From assembly GCF_003315205.1 (NCBI RefSeq), contig NZ_QNRR01000001.1, forward strand, positions 496,001 through 560,000: a DNA stretch of 64,000 nt. Reading direction: 5' to 3'. Shown one piece after another: positions 9,644 through 17,984 of this stretch (the first letter of the stretch is position 1; each line of letters begins with the position of its first letter). Source of the DNA: Roseimicrobium gellanilyticum (lineage in GTDB: Bacteria; Verrucomicrobiota; Verrucomicrobiia; Verrucomicrobiales; Verrucomicrobiaceae). The position numbers and the translations under genes are program-made. A model generated the notes under the pieces. That model worked only from the letters and a program-made list of their open reading frames with translations, had not been told where the DNA came from and searched no databases.

Positions 9644-9682
9644 AACACCCGGGTGGAGCGCGCTTCATCCGGGTGTTTTTGT
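9644..9682 (+). terminator. Rho-independent terminator of the M16 peptidase gene
   Basis: A perfect 9-bp stem AACACCCGG (9644-9652) / CCGGGTGTT (9669-9677) is followed at once by TTTTGTTTC. It lies 35 bases after the M16 stop codon. Confidence 0.85.
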
Positions 9683-9787
9683 TTCTCTGATTCTCATGCG
9701 GGACCTCCTTCGCCTGAGATTCAGAAAACTGTGTAGCGGAGGCGAGAGAAAGAACACGACAGATCCAGATGCTGTGATGCGAAGCGG

Positions 9788-9963
9788 CCTTGGACTGCGT
9801 GCAGCCTGCTGCCGCTTTCCAGAGTCCACAGCCTGCTGTGGCGATGGTGGCACTCGCTGGCGATCTCACGCTGCCAGAAAACAATTGGCGACTCCGTCGC
9901 GGTGAAGCGTGCAGCAGGCTGCACTTGAGGAAAGCGGCAGCAGGCTGCACGCAGTCCAAGGCC
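9788..9963. repeat. Palindromic intergenic element with perfect 35-bp terminal inverted repeats
   Basis: Arms at 9788-9822 and 9929-9963 are exact reverse complements over 35 bases (GGCCTTGGACTGCGTGCAGC at the outer end). The 106-base interior carries further copies of the GCAGCAGGCTGC core (9911-9922) and a small palindrome CACAGCCTGCTGTG. The element has no coding capacity. Size and symmetry suggest a MITE-like or REP-type repeat. It occupies most of the 400-base gap 9610-10009; the rest of the gap holds the M16 terminator and nothing else I can identify. Confidence 0.75.
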
Positions 9964-10009
9964 TTCGGCACTGCCTCCACATCTCTCCTCTGAAGTTCAT
10001 GCTTAAGGT

Positions 10010-11092
10010 GTGTCTTGTGTGAAACAAATCTGTATCATGGTATATCACACACCTTCCGTGACGGATGATTTCCACACTCCACTGAAACTTGGTCACGACG
10101 CGGCACATGATGTGCTTGGCACAGTCGAAAACAAACGCCGAACCCCCATTCGCGTGCCCCCCATCCTCTCTACTGGATTCGTTCCCTCCCTCGAAGCCAT
10201 GCCGCTGCTTGCTCACACGAAGGGCGCCGACGCCTGGCGCATGCTGCCATGTCCCAGCTATGGACGCATCATCCGGCAATTGCTCACCGGAGAACTGGCC
10301 GCAGGACTCCTGCCGTGGGAGCTGGGCATTACGGAGCTGGTGAACAAGCCTGCGCAGAAGGGCGTGTGGTGCGTGCCCATGGTGCTGCATGCCTGTCCCA
10401 CCGAACTCGTGCTGACCACCAAGGCCGCAAAACTGGCACAGCCTCCCAAGGCCAACAAGAAGACGGATGTCAGGCGCCTGGTGTTCGGCATTGAGGGGCG
10501 CTGCTCACTCACGCGCTACCAGATACTCACCTGGCAGCTTCAAGTGGCGAAGAAACATCTGGACCCTCCCGCTTTTAAAGTGCTGCCGATGGAACTCATG
10601 CGCAAAGGGCTCGAGGCCGGAACGCTGGACGGCATGGTGGCTCCTACGCCGTGGGGCATGCAGGCACAGGTGGAGGGGAATGGGAAACTGGATGCGAGAT
10701 TCGAACCGGGGAAATATGCGCAGCAGTTGGTCATCTTCTGCAGGAAGGAACTCGTCGCGGAACATGAGGAGGAGTTTGCGCTGTTGCCTCACGCACTCGC
10801 AGACATGCACAAGCGATTGGAAGAGGATAGCGAGTTCCTGAAGGTCGCGGATCAGATGGCACGATTGGGCACACCGCGCTGTGATTCTGCGATCTTGCTG
10901 GAGGCTGCGAAGCGTCATCTCACGGGCATCGTGCAGAAGGACTTTCAACCGGACAAGGAGTGGCTCGCCACGGAGCTGCAGCTCCTCGCCGAACGCGTAC
11001 CGTTGGGGGAAGGTGTATTCAACGCCGAGGAACTCGGCGCCGCCCTCGCGCCGCAGGGCATCCGCGCCTACGCCGCCACATCATCTCTCTAA
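10010..11092 (+). CDS. NrtA/NMT1-like substrate-binding protein without signal peptide
   Basis: This 360-residue protein has the periplasmic-binding-protein type II pattern of the NrtA/CmpA/NasS group: a first strand IRVPPILSTGFVPSLEAMPL, a segment LLTGELAAGLLPWELGI, and GTLDGMVAPTPWGMQAQ matching the DGYCVGEPWN region of NrtA. No export signal is visible, so it is probably cytosolic and may be a sensor rather than a transport protein. The start is uncertain: GTG 10010, ATG 10037 and GTG 10112 are all in frame, and the domain begins only around residue 46. A 9-bp inverted repeat (AAGGTGTGT 10005-10013 / ACACACCTT 10047-10055) frames the first two starts. It precedes the amide cluster, but a link is not proven. 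Confidence 0.7.
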   Translation: MSCVKQICIMVYHTPSVTDDFHTPLKLGHDAAHDVLGTVENKRRTPIRVPPILSTGFVPSLEAMPLLAHTKGADAWRMLPCPSYGRIIRQLLTGELAAGLLPWELGITELVNKPAQKGVWCVPMVLHACPTELVLTTKAAKLAQPPKANKKTDVRRLVFGIEGRCSLTRYQILTWQLQVAKKHLDPPAFKVLPMELMRKGLEAGTLDGMVAPTPWGMQAQVEGNGKLDARFEPGKYAQQLVIFCRKELVAEHEEEFALLPHALADMHKRLEEDSEFLKVADQMARLGTPRCDSAILLEAAKRHLTGIVQKDFQPDKEWLATELQLLAERVPLGEGVFNAEELGAALAPQGIRAYAATSSL

Positions 11093-11213
11093 GCAATCAA
11101 AATATCCACCGCGTCGCAACAGCCCCCAGGAGTGGGGGCATTCCTGCCCCACATTTTCACGTATGAAGATCTTCACTCCCGTCGCTCGTCCATAAGAGGA
11201 GGCTCGTTGGTTC

Positions 11214-11358
11214 GCAGGGAGCGGCGCTAGCCTAGTGCCGGCGGTGAGCCATTGGGGTGCGGAGCCTGCTATAAACACACACTGGCCCAGCTACAAACCA
11301 AACACCACGAGTCGAAACTCAACGTGCATGACGGCACTAGGCTAGTGCCGCTCCCTGC
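11214..11358. repeat. Palindromic intergenic element, 27-bp inverted repeats
   Basis: Arms 11214-11240 (GCAGGGAGCGGCGCTAGCCT and onward) and 11332-11358 are reverse complements with one mismatch in 27 bases. The 91-base interior contains no gene. The outer end (AGGGAGCGGC) resembles the outer end of the element at 27443-27583. The 418-base gap 11093-11510 between the NrtA-like gene and the LysR gene holds this element and nothing else I can support. Confidence 0.7.
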
Positions 11359-11510
11359 GAGACAGTCGCGTCGTTCATACGTCGTGTGTGTGTGTTCAAT
11401 GCCACGGGTGTAGCAGGCGTTCCATGGGCGGGGGAATGACCCCACTCCTTGTCCCCGCGACCAGGTCATGAGTGAGCTCGACCCGACTCGGTGTGATGGA
11501 AATGGACATT

Positions 11511-12467
11511 TTACGATGCCGCGCTTTCACCACCCTCCTGAGCCACCATCGCCACGAGACTCACGAACACTTCCGCTGCCCAGCTCAGTTCCACCCGGCC
11601 TGACCAATGGATGGCGCATGACCACTGCAAACTCGCGTTGGTCGTGCGCAGCGGTACGAGGTGGCCCTGGCTCACGGACTTCGCTGCCAGACGCTGCGGC
11701 AGCAGCGCCACGGCCTGACCCACGCGTGCCAGCTCACGTGCACTCTCCACGCTGGGCATCTGCCAGATACGCGCTTTTCCAAAATCGCCACTGAAGAGTC
11801 GCTCCTTCGCCAGCTTCATAAGTGAGCCATTGGCAAGCGCGAGTGGATATTGCTCAAACATGCTGAGCTCCAGCGGCGCCTTCCGCGCGAGAGAGTGAAA
11901 CGGCGCGACATAGAGAGCGAGCGCTTCGTGGAAGAGGTCACGCCGCACCACATCACGTCCCGGCTTCGCATTGTAGGAGATGAGCAGGTCCAGCTCGCCT
12001 GAGACTAGAGATGTTTCCACTGAGCTCTCCTCATCCGCGTCCCCCGGTGCGATTTCAAACAGTGCGAGCGGGAAGCATTCCATGAAATCCGGCAGCACCT
12101 TCGGCAGCATGGAGGAGGCGAAGCACTCCGGCATCATCACACGCAGCGAGCGCGGATTGCCCTGGATGGTGGCTACTTCATGACGCAGGCGTGCCATGCG
12201 CGTGAGCAGCTCCTCCGCGAGTGGCATGAGGCGGATGCCCGCGCGGGTAAGGGTGACGCGGGGGCCATGACGCTTGAAGAGATTGCAGTCAAACTCTTCT
12301 TCGAGCGCCTTGATGGCATGACTCACCGCGGAGGGTGTGAGGCTCAGCCGCTCTGCGGCGGCGGCGAAACTGGATGTCTGCGCAGCGGCGAGAAACATCT
12401 GGAGACGCCTTGAGTCGATGGCTCCGGGTTCGGTTTGAATGAAAGTCGTGTTCGCGGGGGTGATCAT
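11511..12467 (-). CDS. LysR family transcriptional regulator of the amide cluster
   Basis: This 318-residue protein has an N-terminal winged helix-turn-helix (about residues 18-77, SFAAAAERLSLTPSAVSHAI with ALEEEFDCNLFKR) and a C-terminal inducer-binding domain of two lobes. It is divergent from the transporter/formamidase operon starting at 12810, the usual arrangement for a LysR regulator and its target. A 7-bp inverted repeat between the two genes is a candidate operator. The inducer is presumably formamide or another short amide, by context only. Confidence 0.88.
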   Translation of the reverse strand: MITPANTTFIQTEPGAIDSRRLQMFLAAAQTSSFAAAAERLSLTPSAVSHAIKALEEEFDCNLFKRHGPRVTLTRAGIRLMPLAEELLTRMARLRHEVATIQGNPRSLRVMMPECFASSMLPKVLPDFMECFPLALFEIAPGDADEESSVETSLVSGELDLLISYNAKPGRDVVRRDLFHEALALYVAPFHSLARKAPLELSMFEQYPLALANGSLMKLAKERLFSGDFGKARIWQMPSVESARELARVGQAVALLPQRLAAKSVSQGHLVPLRTTNASLQWSCAIHWSGRVELSWAAEVFVSLVAMVAQEGGESAAS

Positions 12468-12554
12468 GAATCCGAAAATTCATCTTGCCATCTCACTCGC
12501 GTGTCTGGTCATGGGGCAACGCGAGTCATGGGCATCTTATCGCCAAGCATGATC

Positions 12555-12578
12555 CATTCCCGTGATGCACAGGGAATG
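12555..12578. promoter_or_regulatory. Candidate LysR operator (inverted repeat)
   Basis: CATTCCC (12555-12561) and GGGAATG (12572-12578) form a perfect 7-bp inverted repeat with a 10-base spacer, in the 342-base gap between the divergent LysR gene and the transporter operon. Besides this and the weak promoter-like element at 12660, I see no other feature in the gap. Confidence 0.4.
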
Positions 12579-12659
12579 ACGTTATTTTCAGGTCTCATGC
12601 GCCACGGCAAGCGTGAGCAAATCACAGGTTGAATTCTTTTCATCATCACCCGTCCCGGC

Positions 12660-12675
12660 TGGCATACCTGCGGCA
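12660..12675 (+). promoter_or_regulatory. Weak sigma-54-like -24/-12 element upstream of the urtA-like gene
   Basis: TGGCATACCTGCGGCA has GG and GC at the correct sigma-54 distance but a poor -12 box (CGGC instead of TTGC). It is 134 bases upstream of the start codon. It resembles the better elements in front of the nitrate operons in this window. Confidence 0.25.
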
Positions 12676-12809
12676 CGGGCGGTGCTTTAGCTCGCATCGC
12701 AAATCCAAACCATCGGATCAGCCACGCTGAAAAGAGAACGGAGATGCCGCAGCACACCGAACGAACGGCGCGCTGATGACCACCGCCAACCGTCATCACA
12801 GAACCACAC

Positions 12810-14039
12810 ATGAAAAAACGAGCTCCAATATTCAAAAGCAAGCTGCGCACCATGGCCGCGCTGCTTGCCATCACAGGGCTTACAGCCCAGGCCAAGCCAC
12901 CGACCTCTGAAGTGAATACCACCGGTCTCGCGGTGACCGATGATACGGTGACGGTGGGCCAGCTGCACTCTGCCACGGGAACGATGGCCATCTCCGAGAC
13001 GGGTTCCATCCAGGCGGAGCAGCTCGCGATTGACCAGATCAACGCCGCTGGTGGTGTGCTCGGTCGACAGATCAAGGTCATCAAGGAAGACGGCGCCAGT
13101 GACTGGCCCACCTTCGCGGAGAAGGCCAAGAAGCTCCTCGTGAGTGACAAGGTCGGCACCGTGTTCGGCTGCTGGACCTCCGCCTCACGCAAGGCGGTGC
13201 TTCCGGTCTTCGAGAAGGAGAATGGCATGCTCTACTACCCCACCTTCTATGAAGGCCTGGAGCAGTCCAAGAACGTGATCTACACCGGCCAGGAGGCCAC
13301 GCAGCAGATCATTGCCGGTCTCGACTGGATCGTGAAGGAGAAGAAGGCCAAGACCTTCTACCTCATCGGCTCCGACTACATATGGCCCCGTACTTCCGCC
13401 AAGATTGCCCGCAAGCACATTGAGAATGTGATCAAGGGCACCGTCGTGGGTGAGGAGTACTACGCCCTCGGTCACACGCAGTTCGGTTCCTTGATCAACA
13501 AGATCAAGCTGAAGAAGCCGGACGTCATCTACGCAATCGTCGTGGGTGGCTCGAACGTGTCCTTCTACAAGCAGCTCAAGGCCGCGGGCATCACCAGCGC
13601 CAAGCAGACGCTCCTTACCATCTCGGTGACTGAGGACGAAGTGCTCGGCATCGGTGGTGAAAACCTCGTGGGCTTCTATTCTGCCATGAAGTACTTCCAG
13701 AGCCTCGACAACGAGAACAACAAGGCCTTCGTGAAGGCCTTCAAGGACAAGTACGGCGCAAACAGCGTGATCGGTGACGTGACGCAGGCGGGCTACCTTG
13801 GTCCCTGGTTGTGGAAGGCTGCGGTGGAAAAGGCGAACAGCTTCGACATCGACAAGATTGCCGCGGCATCCCCCGGACTTGAGCTCACCACGGCACCGGA
13901 AGGTTACGTGAAGGTCCACCCGAACCACCACCTGTGGAGCAAGCTCCGCATCGGCCAGTGGCAGGACGATGGCCAAGCCAAAGTTCTCTACGAATCCGAG
14001 CTCATCGAGCCCGATCCGTTCCCCAAGGGTTATCAATAA
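12810..14039 (+). CDS. urtA: Urea/short-chain-amide ABC transporter substrate-binding protein
   Basis: This 409-residue protein has a basic N-terminus and signal peptide (cleavage about residue 28, TAQA) followed by a type I periplasmic-binding-protein fold of the UrtA/AmiC/FmdD family: TVTVGQLHSATGTMAISE, VFGCWTSASRKAVLPVFE and LLYYPTFYEG-like MLYYPTFYEGLEQS. The family binds urea, formamide or other small amides. Because formamidase genes close this operon and no urease gene is present, a formamide/short-amide ligand is more likely than urea. A strong stem-loop follows the gene. Confidence 0.88.
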   Translation: MKKRAPIFKSKLRTMAALLAITGLTAQAKPPTSEVNTTGLAVTDDTVTVGQLHSATGTMAISETGSIQAEQLAIDQINAAGGVLGRQIKVIKEDGASDWPTFAEKAKKLLVSDKVGTVFGCWTSASRKAVLPVFEKENGMLYYPTFYEGLEQSKNVIYTGQEATQQIIAGLDWIVKEKKAKTFYLIGSDYIWPRTSAKIARKHIENVIKGTVVGEEYYALGHTQFGSLINKIKLKKPDVIYAIVVGGSNVSFYKQLKAAGITSAKQTLLTISVTEDEVLGIGGENLVGFYSAMKYFQSLDNENNKAFVKAFKDKYGANSVIGDVTQAGYLGPWLWKAAVEKANSFDIDKIAAASPGLELTTAPEGYVKVHPNHHLWSKLRIGQWQDDGQAKVLYESELIEPDPFPKGYQ

Positions 14040-14114
14040 ACCCATCTGAAAATTCCCCCTACCACTCCCGCGACGTGGCACAACCGGCGAAGTGCCGTGC
14101 TCGCGGGAGGGGCG

Positions 14115-14145
14115 GGAGGACCCAGACACCAGCGCTGGGTCCTCC
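14115..14145 (+). terminator. Stem-loop after urtA (attenuator or RNA-stabilising hairpin)
   Basis: GGAGGACCCAG (14115-14125) and CTGGGTCCTCC (14135-14145) form a perfect 11-bp stem with a 9-base loop in the 203-base gap between urtA and urtB. There is no strong T run, so partial termination or 3'-end protection of the binding-protein mRNA is more likely than full termination. Confidence 0.6.
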
Positions 14146-14242
14146 ATTCTCCAGATAAGTAGAAAGATAGCTCTGCAGCTTCAGCGCCGCGCACATCACA
14201 CACCCTTCGACCGCTTCGGTCCCACTCACACCCCCACCAGAC

Positions 14243-15166
14243 ATGGAATACAGTTGGGAAGACCTACAAAACATTTTCCTCATGCAGGGCTTCGCAGGCA
14301 TCAGCCTGTTCAGCGTGCTGCTTCTCATGGGCCTCGGCCTGGCTGTGATCTTCGGCCAGATGGGCGTCATCAATATGGCTCACGGCGAGTTCATGGCGCT
14401 CGGCGCCTACACCGTGTACCTCTGCTCCACACTCACGCACGAGTACGCTCCGTCTTTTGGTCCCTACTATTTCGTTGTCGCCATCTTCATTGCCTTCTTC
14501 ATCTGCGCCGTGGTCGGTGCACTGGTCGAGTGGGGATTGATACGACATCTCTATCATCGACCGTTGGATACCTTGCTGGCCACCTGGGGCCTGAGTTTGA
14601 TCATGCAGCAAGGTTTCCGCTCCATCTTTGGAGCACGTGAAGTGACTCCCACGCTGCCTGAGTGGCTCATGGGTTCTTACTCACCCAAGGAAGGTCTCGA
14701 TATTCCAATCAACGGCATGTTCGTGCTCGGTCTCGCCATTGCCGTCTCCATGGGGCTGCTGCTCTTCATGTTCAAGTCCTCCTTCGGTCTTCGCCTTCGC
14801 GCCACGGTGCAGAATCGCAAGATGAGCGCCGCCGTCGGCATCAATACCGAGCGCGTGGACCGGCTGGCCTTTGCACTCGGGTGCGGCATTGCCGGCATCG
14901 CCGGTGCGGCCTTCACTACCATCGGCTCCACCGGTCCGGACAGTGGCAGCCGCTACATCGTGGATGCCTTCCTCGTGGTGGTCTTCGGTGGTGCCGCCAG
15001 CCTCATGGGTTCGCTCGCCTCTGCTTTCGGCATCGCCCAGGCGCAGTCGATTCTCGAGTTCTTCCTCGAGGGTACAAAAGGCAAGGTCGCCACGCTGCTC
15101 GTGATTGTGGTCGCGCTCATGTTCCGCCCGCAGGGTCTCTTCCCCAGCAAGGTGCGCGCACACTGA
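14243..15166 (+). CDS. urtB: Urea/amide ABC transporter permease UrtB
   Basis: This 307-residue inner-membrane protein has about eight hydrophobic segments and the LivH/UrtB signature: GLGLAVIFGQMGVINMAHGE near residue 45, and FGLRLRATVQNRKMSAAVGI as the cytoplasmic EAA-like loop. GRNxxxD-type spacing is typical of the branched-chain-amino-acid/urea permease family. It is the first of two permeases; UrtC follows after 56 bases. Confidence 0.9.
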   Translation: MEYSWEDLQNIFLMQGFAGISLFSVLLLMGLGLAVIFGQMGVINMAHGEFMALGAYTVYLCSTLTHEYAPSFGPYYFVVAIFIAFFICAVVGALVEWGLIRHLYHRPLDTLLATWGLSLIMQQGFRSIFGAREVTPTLPEWLMGSYSPKEGLDIPINGMFVLGLAIAVSMGLLLFMFKSSFGLRLRATVQNRKMSAAVGINTERVDRLAFALGCGIAGIAGAAFTTIGSTGPDSGSRYIVDAFLVVVFGGAASLMGSLASAFGIAQAQSILEFFLEGTKGKVATLLVIVVALMFRPQGLFPSKVRAH

Positions 15167-15222
15167 TGCCGGGTCATTCCACCATCCACTTCTGATATAC
15201 CTCACACCACCTTGATGTTGTC

Positions 15223-16419
15223 ATGACTACTGCATTCCGAACGTTGTTCAAAAACCGGGGGGAGGCCATCGCCTTCGCGCTCTTTGCGGCCCTCATCCTC
15301 GTGGTCCTTCCTCTGGTGCTGCCCATCTTCCGCCTGAACCTGGTGGGCAAGTACCTGACCTTTGGCTTCGTCGCCATCGGTCTGGTACTGCTCTGGGGAC
15401 GCTGCGGCATTCTGAGTTTGGGACAGGGCGTATTCTTCGGCCTCGGCGGCTATGCCATGGCGATGTTCCTGAAGCTGGAGGCCTCTGACCCACAGAGCAC
15501 CGCCATTCAGAGCACGCCGGGCATTCCGGACTTCATGGACTGGAACCAGCTCACGGCGCTGCCGTGGTTCTGGGAGCCGTTCAAGAGCTTTACCTTCACC
15601 ACCTTCGCTGTGTTCCTGCTGCCGGGCATCATCGCCTTCATCATCGGCTGGGCCATGTTCCGCAGAAGGGTGGGGGGCGTGTACTTCGCCATCATCACGC
15701 AGGCCATGGCGCTCATCATGTCCCTCGGCATTGATGGCAACCAGGGTTACACCGGTGGCAGAAACGGCATCACCGACCTGAGGACGCTGATGGGCTGGGA
15801 CATCCGGACCACGGGCGCGCAGTACACGCTCTACTTCGTGTGTGTGGCTCTGCTCATCCTCGCCGCGCTCTTTGCGAAGTATGTAATCAACACCCGCACC
15901 GGTCGCGTACTCATGGCCATTCGTGACCGTGAGGAGCGTGTGCGCTTCTCCGGGTACAATGTGGCCATCTTCCGCACGTTTGTGTTCACCATCGCTGCGA
16001 TGCTCTCCGGTCTGGGTGGCGCGCTCTTCGTGCTCCAGGTGGGCTTCATGTCCCCTTCCATCATCGGCATTGTGCCTTCGATTGAGATGGTCATCTTCAC
16101 CGCGGTGGGAGGCAGGCTCTCGGTGATTGGCGCCGTGCTCGGCTGTCTCATCGTGAACTTCGGCAAGACGGCCTTCTCTGAAGCCTATCCCGATGCCTGG
16201 CTCTACCTCATGGGAGGCACCTTCATAGCCGTGGTGATGTTCTTTCCGGATGGTCTCGCCGGCATCCTCGACAAATCCAAGGGGTTCAAGGAAAAGCTCG
16301 CCATTCTCGGGGGCAAGACCGCGGGACTCATTCGCGGCATGAAGAAAGCCGCGGCCACCCCAGCCACTGCCGCCGCCACGCCTGCTGGCTCCACTGAAAT
16401 CCACAACCGCGCAGACTGA
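15223..16419 (+). CDS. urtC: Urea/amide ABC transporter permease UrtC
   Basis: This 398-residue LivM-type permease has many membrane segments. Characteristic stretches are LLWGRCGILSLGQGVFFGLG (about residue 60), the loop RTGRVLMAIRDREERVRFSG and FTAVGGRLSVIGAVLGCLIV. The C-terminus is a short Ala/Thr-rich tail. It pairs with UrtB and is 9 bases upstream of the ATPase gene urtD, so the genes form one operon. Confidence 0.9.
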   Translation: MTTAFRTLFKNRGEAIAFALFAALILVVLPLVLPIFRLNLVGKYLTFGFVAIGLVLLWGRCGILSLGQGVFFGLGGYAMAMFLKLEASDPQSTAIQSTPGIPDFMDWNQLTALPWFWEPFKSFTFTTFAVFLLPGIIAFIIGWAMFRRRVGGVYFAIITQAMALIMSLGIDGNQGYTGGRNGITDLRTLMGWDIRTTGAQYTLYFVCVALLILAALFAKYVINTRTGRVLMAIRDREERVRFSGYNVAIFRTFVFTIAAMLSGLGGALFVLQVGFMSPSIIGIVPSIEMVIFTAVGGRLSVIGAVLGCLIVNFGKTAFSEAYPDAWLYLMGGTFIAVVMFFPDGLAGILDKSKGFKEKLAILGGKTAGLIRGMKKAAATPATAAATPAGSTEIHNRAD

Positions 16420-16428
16420 TTTACCTCT

Positions 16429-17175
16429 ATGATGCCGAACGAAAACTTTGTGCTGGAGGTGGAAGACCTCGGCGTGTCCTTCGATGGATTCAAGGCGGTG
16501 GATGGATTCAACTTCTACCTGACCCGAAACTCCGTCCACGTCATCATCGGCCCCAATGGAGCTGGTAAGACCACGGTCTTGGACCTCATCTGCGGAAAGA
16601 CACGAGCCACCACCGGCAGTGTGAAGTTCAAGGACAAGAACATCCGCGGCAATCGTGAGTACCGCATCGTGCGCCAGGGAATCGGAAGGAAATTCCAGAC
16701 GCCCTCTATCTACGAGAACCTCACGGTGCTGGAGAATCTGGAGCTCTCGCATCCCAAGGGTCGCGGCGTTTTCAGCTGCTTCTTCTACCGGCGCAAACCG
16801 GATATCATGCAGATGTGCCTGGATGTCGCGAAGGAGATTGGCCTGGAGGACAAGCTGGAGACCGAGGGCGGCATCCTCAGCCACGGACAGAAGCAGTGGC
16901 TGGAGATTGGCATGCTGCTCATGCAGAATCCGGAGATCATCATGCTGGATGAACCCGTGGCCGGCATGAGCGTGAAGGAGCGCGAAGCCACCTCCAAACT
17001 CATCCGCAAAATCTGCCAGAACCGCTCGGTCATCGTCATCGAGCACGACATGGAGTTCGTGAAGGAAATCGCCGATCGCGTCACGGTCATGCACATGGGC
17101 AAGGTCCTCTCCGAGGGCTCCATGGAGACCGTGCAGAGCGACCCCAAGGTCATCGAGGTCTACATCGGCCACTGA
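16429..17175 (+). CDS. urtD: Urea/amide ABC transporter ATPase UrtD
   Basis: This 248-residue LivG-type ATPase has a Walker A motif GPNGAGKTT, the signature LSHGQKQWLEIG, Walker B IIMLDEPVAGMS and switch His in VIVIEHDMEFV. LSHGQKQWLEIG is the UrtD-type variant of the usual LSGGQ. It lies in the operon 9 bases after urtC and 31 bases before urtE. Confidence 0.92.
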   Translation: MMPNENFVLEVEDLGVSFDGFKAVDGFNFYLTRNSVHVIIGPNGAGKTTVLDLICGKTRATTGSVKFKDKNIRGNREYRIVRQGIGRKFQTPSIYENLTVLENLELSHPKGRGVFSCFFYRRKPDIMQMCLDVAKEIGLEDKLETEGGILSHGQKQWLEIGMLLMQNPEIIMLDEPVAGMSVKEREATSKLIRKICQNRSVIVIEHDMEFVKEIADRVTVMHMGKVLSEGSMETVQSDPKVIEVYIGH

Positions 17176-17206
17176 TACATCATCTTATCCTAGAAACCAT
17201 CCCATC

Positions 17207-17896
17207 ATGTTTGATGTCAAAAATCTCAAGGTTGCCTACGGGCAGAGTGTGGTCATCCCGGACCTGAGCTTCAGCGCCGCTGAGAGCGAGATTCTGGGAA
17301 TCGTGGGCCGCAACGGCATGGGGAAGACGACCCTCTTCCGCAGCCTCATTGGCATGATTCCCACGGTGGATGGCACCGTCACCATCAAGGGCAAGGAAAT
17401 CACGCACAAGCCCTCCTACAAGCGCGTGTCCGAGGGGGTGGCCTTCGTGCCGCAGGGGCGCATGATCTTCCCGTATCTCTCGGTGTATGAGAACCTCATC
17501 TCCGGGGTGAAAGGCGGCGTGAGCGAGGAGGCGGTGAATGAAATCTATGCTCTCTTCCCCGTGCTGCGGGACATGAAGAACCGCAAGGGTGGCAACCTCT
17601 CCGGTGGCCAGCAGCAGCAGCTGGCCATCGGTCGCGCGCTGATGACGAACCCCAGCGTGCTCCTTCTCGATGAACCGACCGAAGGCATCCAGCCCTCCAT
17701 CATTAAGGACATCTCCAAGAGCCTCCGCGAGATTCGTGACATGAAGAAGCTCACCATTATCGTGAGTGAGCAGGTCCTCTCCTTCGTGCTCGACACCTGC
17801 GACCGCATCGCGGTGATCGACAAGGGCAAGCTCATTCGCGAGGACAAACGCGACGCGGTCGATGCCGCCAAGATCAAGGCCATGCTCGCGGTGTGA
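17207..17896 (+). CDS. urtE: Urea/amide ABC transporter ATPase UrtE
   Basis: This 229-residue LivF-type ATPase has a Walker A motif GRNGMGKTT, signature LSGGQQQQLAIGRAL and Walker B VLLLDEPTEGIQPS. The stretch DEPTEGIQPSII is typical of UrtE. It completes a five-component transporter with the four upstream genes. Formamidase begins 88 bases downstream on the same strand. Confidence 0.92.
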   Translation: MFDVKNLKVAYGQSVVIPDLSFSAAESEILGIVGRNGMGKTTLFRSLIGMIPTVDGTVTIKGKEITHKPSYKRVSEGVAFVPQGRMIFPYLSVYENLISGVKGGVSEEAVNEIYALFPVLRDMKNRKGGNLSGGQQQQLAIGRALMTNPSVLLLDEPTEGIQPSIIKDISKSLREIRDMKKLTIIVSEQVLSFVLDTCDRIAVIDKGKLIREDKRDAVDAAKIKAMLAV

Positions 17897-17984
17897 TGAG
17901 GTGCAGTGATGCCTCATCCCAGGTCCCGTCTGGGCGCCGCCATCCCAATTTGCCAAGCCAAAAACCACAACATCAGCACACGCT

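Noticed and set aside
15202-17172. Minus-strand frame of 656 codons opposite urtC and urtD
   Set aside because: His/Glu-rich composition without domain signal; it covers two well-supported transporter genes on the other strand.
12810-17896. Urea transport as the main function of the UrtABCDE-type genes
   Set aside because: No urease gene is present and formamidase genes follow directly; an amide substrate fits better, although the family name is kept.
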